From an uncultured Clostridia bacterium (GTDB lineage Bacteria; Bacillota; Clostridia; Oscillospirales; CAG-272), in contig CAMGRB010000054.1 in assembly GCA_946061315.1 (NCBI GenBank), forward strand, positions 1-8,008: a stretch of 8,008 nucleotides of DNA, given 5' to 3'. This document shows positions 5,549 to 8,008 of this stretch, piece after piece (within the stretch, counting starts at the first letter, position 1; every line of letters starts with the position of its first letter). A program made the position numbers and the translations under genes. The notes beneath the pieces are model-generated. The model had not been told where the DNA came from and made no database searches. It saw only the letters and a list, made by a program, of their open reading frames with translations.

Positions 5549-5653
5549 ATTACCGCAGTGGAAACATACGGGTACTTTTTGGGTAGTATGTGGGTTAAAA
5601 TTTATATAAAAAAGCACAAATTTGACTTGTCACATTTTCAAGACATTTGAAAC

Positions 5654-5682
5654 TTTACAGCTGTTTTTTATTATGTTATAAT
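5654..5682 (+). promoter_or_regulatory. Distal helicase promoter P1
   Basis: TTTACA (5654-5659) and TATAAT (5677-5682) are separated by 17 bases, and TGT directly before the -10 makes it an extended -10 promoter. It lies about 115 bases upstream of the helicase start codon. No terminator lies between. Confidence 0.75.
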
Positions 5683-5740
5683 AAATTAACCGTGTAGTTC
5701 ATACTATTTCAGCGGTAAATCTTTTTGTCATATTAAATAC

Positions 5741-5769
5741 TTGAATAAATTGTTAACTTATGTTAAAAT
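5741..5769 (+). promoter_or_regulatory. Proximal helicase promoter P2
   Basis: TTGAAT (5741-5746) and TAAAAT (5764-5769) are 17 bases apart, again with a TGT extension. The surrounding 15 bases (5758-5772) match those around the P1 -10 box (5671-5685) at 14 of 15 positions. The start would lie about 30 bases before the helicase ATG. Confidence 0.6.
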
Positions 5770-5804
5770 AAAATGAAAGTGCATTTTACGGAGGCGTAAG
5801 AAAT

Positions 5805-8008
5805 ATGGAACTTATCGATAATAAATCAAAGCTATTGGGTGATGATTTACAAAGAGAGATTAAGCAGGGTGCGAAACTTAAAATTGTGGCATCCTATTTT
5901 TCCATATACGCTTTTGAGGCATTAAAAGAAGAATTATCAAACATTGAGGAGCTTCAATTTATTTTTCCCTCTCCGACCTTTGTAAATCAAGGAATCAAGG
6001 ACAATATAAAGAAGGAAGCAAGGGAATATTACATACCGAAGCATATGAGGGAAAATTCCCTTTACGGTACTGAATTTGAGATAAGACTGCGTAATCAACT
6101 CACTCAAAAGGTCATAGCCCGTGAATGCGCAGAATGGATACGCCGAAGGGTTGTATTTAAGTCAAATGTCACAAATAGCGAGATTCAAAATTTTATATAT
6201 CTTGAAAACGGAGAAAAAAAGATCATATATACTCCCATTAAGGGCTTTACCTCTGTAGATTTAGGTTATGAAAAGAGCAATATGTTGCTTCAAGGCATTG
6301 TCAAAGACGATAACGACACATACGCAAAGTTTTTCTTTAACCAATTTAAGAATGTATGGGATGACGACAGCAAACTTGAAGATGTAACACAAGCTATAGT
6401 TGACTATATTTCGTCGGCTTATGAGGATAACTCACCGGAGTTTATATATTTTGTTACGCTTTATAATATCTTCAGCGAATTCCTTGACGATATAATGTCA
6501 GAGGACTATATGCCGAACGAAGGGACAGGCTATAAAAACTCTGTAATCTGGAATAAGCTATATAATTTTCAGCGTGATGGAGCAATCGGTGTAATTCAAA
6601 AACTTGAAAAGTATAACGGTTGTATTCTTGCTGATTCTGTCGGACTTGGAAAGACTTTTACTGCCCTTGCGGTTATGAAGTATTATGCTTCCAGAAACAA
6701 AAATATCCTTGTACTTACGCCTAAAAAACTTGCAAACAACTGGAATAAGTACAGAGATAATGTAAAAACCAATTTGTTCTATCAGGACAGAATACATTTT
6801 GATGTGCTTTATCATACCGATTTAGGCAGAAAGAGGGGTTTTTCAAACGGACACGATTTGAAAAATTTTAACTGGGATAACTATGACTTGGTTGTAATAG
6901 ACGAGTCACATAATTTCCGCAATGATAAAAGTTTCAGAGATAGAGAAACAAGATATCAATTCTTGCTTGAAAAGGTATTAAAGAGCGGCGTCAGAACAAA
7001 GGTTTTGATGCTTTCTGCAACACCTGTAAACAATAGATTTTCAGACCTTAAAAATCAGCTTCAGCTTGCTTATGGGGATAATTATGCGGAATTTAACGAA
7101 AGACTTGAAACAACAAAGTCTGTAGATGTTATTCTTGCTAATGCTCAAAGGGTGTTTAATGAATGGACTAAACTTCCGAAAGAGGAACGCAAAGCAGCCG
7201 ATTTAATGTCTAAACTTGATATTGACTTTTCAATCTTGCTTGATAATGTAACAATAGCGAGAAGCAGAAAACATATTACGAAGTATTATGATATATCGGA
7301 AATAGGCAAATTCCCGACGAGGCTAAAGCCGATTTCATATTATTGCGATATTGGCAAAAAGGAAGATGTTCTTGCATACAATGATATTTTCAATACGCTT
7401 ATGGGTCTTAGTATGGGCGTTTACGCACCTATGGATTATGTTCAGGCAAGTAAAATATCAAAGTATGAAGAAATGTATGATACAAAGATAGGCAAATCAA
7501 CCCTGAAGCAGTCTAACCGTGAAAGGGCATTACAACGCTTAATGACGATAAATATGCTCAAGCGGCTTGAGTCTTGCGTTGACTCTTTCAGAATTACCGT
7601 CCGCAAGGTAATGGAAGTTAACCAAAGGACACTTGATTCCATACTTGAATATGAGGAAAATAAATCGGCAATTTCGATGGAATTCAGTCAGATTTCAGAG
7701 GATGATTTTGATGATGACGACTTTGACTTGACAAACGATAGCACGCTCGGCAAGGTAAAGATAGATTTTGCCGATATGGATTTGCTCTCTTGGAAAAGAG
7801 ATTTGCAGAAAGATATCAATACGCTTGGAATGCTCTATGATATAATGTCGTTTGTAACTCCGGATAAAGATTTGAAGTTACAAAAGTTAATTGAAGTAAT
7901 TGAGCATAAAATAGAGAACCCGATAAACGCAGGAAACAGGAAAGTACTTGTATTCTCGGCATTTGCGGACACAACAAATTATCTTTATGAGCATCTTGCC
8001 GAAAGGAT
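5805..8008 (+). CDS. SNF2-type helicase with PLD-like N-terminus (3' partial)
   Basis: An open frame of 734 codons runs off the right edge. GGAGG at 5790-5794, 10 bases upstream, supports the ATG at 5805. The product is a superfamily 2 DNA-dependent ATPase. A Q-motif-like NFQRDGA lies at 254-260, Walker A ADSVGLGKT at 276-284, motif Ia ILVLTPKKLANNW at 301-313, DESH at 366-369, and SATP at 404-407. The second RecA lobe begins at about 712 (RKVLVFSAF). A long helical insert separates the lobes and carries an acidic run EDDFDDDDFD at 632-641. The first ~60 residues (KLKIVASYFSIYAFEAL) resemble the opening of a phospholipase D-like fold but show no HKD motif. I recognise this as the long (about 1,000-residue) helicase family that in many anaerobes precedes DUF4391, adenine methyltransferase and type III restriction-like genes. 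The partner genes are outside the window. Its likely role is DNA translocation or remodelling in a modification or defense system. Confidence 0.88.
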   Translation, partial: MELIDNKSKLLGDDLQREIKQGAKLKIVASYFSIYAFEALKEELSNIEELQFIFPSPTFVNQGIKDNIKKEAREYYIPKHMRENSLYGTEFEIRLRNQLTQKVIARECAEWIRRRVVFKSNVTNSEIQNFIYLENGEKKIIYTPIKGFTSVDLGYEKSNMLLQGIVKDDNDTYAKFFFNQFKNVWDDDSKLEDVTQAIVDYISSAYEDNSPEFIYFVTLYNIFSEFLDDIMSEDYMPNEGTGYKNSVIWNKLYNFQRDGAIGVIQKLEKYNGCILADSVGLGKTFTALAVMKYYASRNKNILVLTPKKLANNWNKYRDNVKTNLFYQDRIHFDVLYHTDLGRKRGFSNGHDLKNFNWDNYDLVVIDESHNFRNDKSFRDRETRYQFLLEKVLKSGVRTKVLMLSATPVNNRFSDLKNQLQLAYGDNYAEFNERLETTKSVDVILANAQRVFNEWTKLPKEERKAADLMSKLDIDFSILLDNVTIARSRKHITKYYDISEIGKFPTRLKPISYYCDIGKKEDVLAYNDIFNTLMGLSMGVYAPMDYVQASKISKYEEMYDTKIGKSTLKQSNRERALQRLMTINMLKRLESCVDSFRITVRKVMEVNQRTLDSILEYEENKSAISMEFSQISEDDFDDDDFDLTNDSTLGKVKIDFADMDLLSWKRDLQKDINTLGMLYDIMSFVTPDKDLKLQKLIEVIEHKIENPINAGNRKVLVFSAFADTTNYLYEHLAER

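Larger units (their letters stand above)
5317..5591. other. Structured non-coding region, candidate transfer origin or structured RNA
   Basis: The 633 bases between the 49-codon gene and the helicase contain no convincing gene. They hold, in order, a leftward terminator (5317-5342), a long imperfect hairpin around a GGCGC/GCGCC core (5378-5417), and a perfect 16-bp hairpin with a 30-base loop (5487-5548). A weaker ACATAC/GTATGT dyad follows (5564-5591). Strong dyads next to an AT-rich bent stretch are the usual makeup of an oriT. No relaxase gene is visible, so this stays a hypothesis. An alternative is a leftward structured RNA ending at the 5317 terminator. Confidence 0.45.

Overview
The window looks like chromosome of a low-to-moderate GC anaerobic Clostridia (Bacillota), probably a gut Oscillospirales/Ruminococcaceae-type bacterium. 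It appears to carry the left part of an integrated mobile element. The taxonomic guess rests on the group B monomeric [FeFe] hydrogenase, AAGGAGG-type ribosome binding sites, TTGACA/TATAAT promoters and Clostridia-style mobile-element genes. No database search was possible.

Bases 1-2936 look like host chromosome. A [FeFe] hydrogenase, cut by the left window edge, reads rightward and ends at 1411. It is followed by intergenic inverted repeats and a perfect bidirectional terminator at 1673-1704. Two leftward genes lie on the other side: a three-helix membrane protein with a Lys/Glu-rich tail (1727-2236) and a small lipoprotein (2371-2874). Each has its own near-consensus promoter.

Bases 2941-3301 are a patch of nested direct repeats and hairpins: a 42-bp exact pair, a 28-bp pair with one mismatch, and two terminator-like hairpins. 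The 3' end of a large serine recombinase gene (3202-4824, leftward) runs into this patch, so its last ~34 codons are read from a terminator hairpin and repeat DNA. I take this as the probable left end of the element.

Upstream of the recombinase are a ~50-bp imperfect inverted repeat (4852-4903 and 4966-5014) and a 49-codon leftward gene (5022-5171). Next comes a 633-base stretch without a convincing gene (5172-5804). It holds a leftward terminator and two strong hairpins that resemble a transfer origin or a structured RNA, then two tandem rightward promoters.

These promoters drive a large SNF2-type helicase (5805 to beyond the right edge, 734 codons visible), which is absent from a list of closed ORFs because it runs off the window. 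I recognise its family as one usually found with DUF4391 and type III restriction-modification-like genes. The window therefore probably catches the first gene of a DNA-modification or defense module carried by the element. The partner genes, the relaxase and the other element end are not in view, so system-level statements remain inference.
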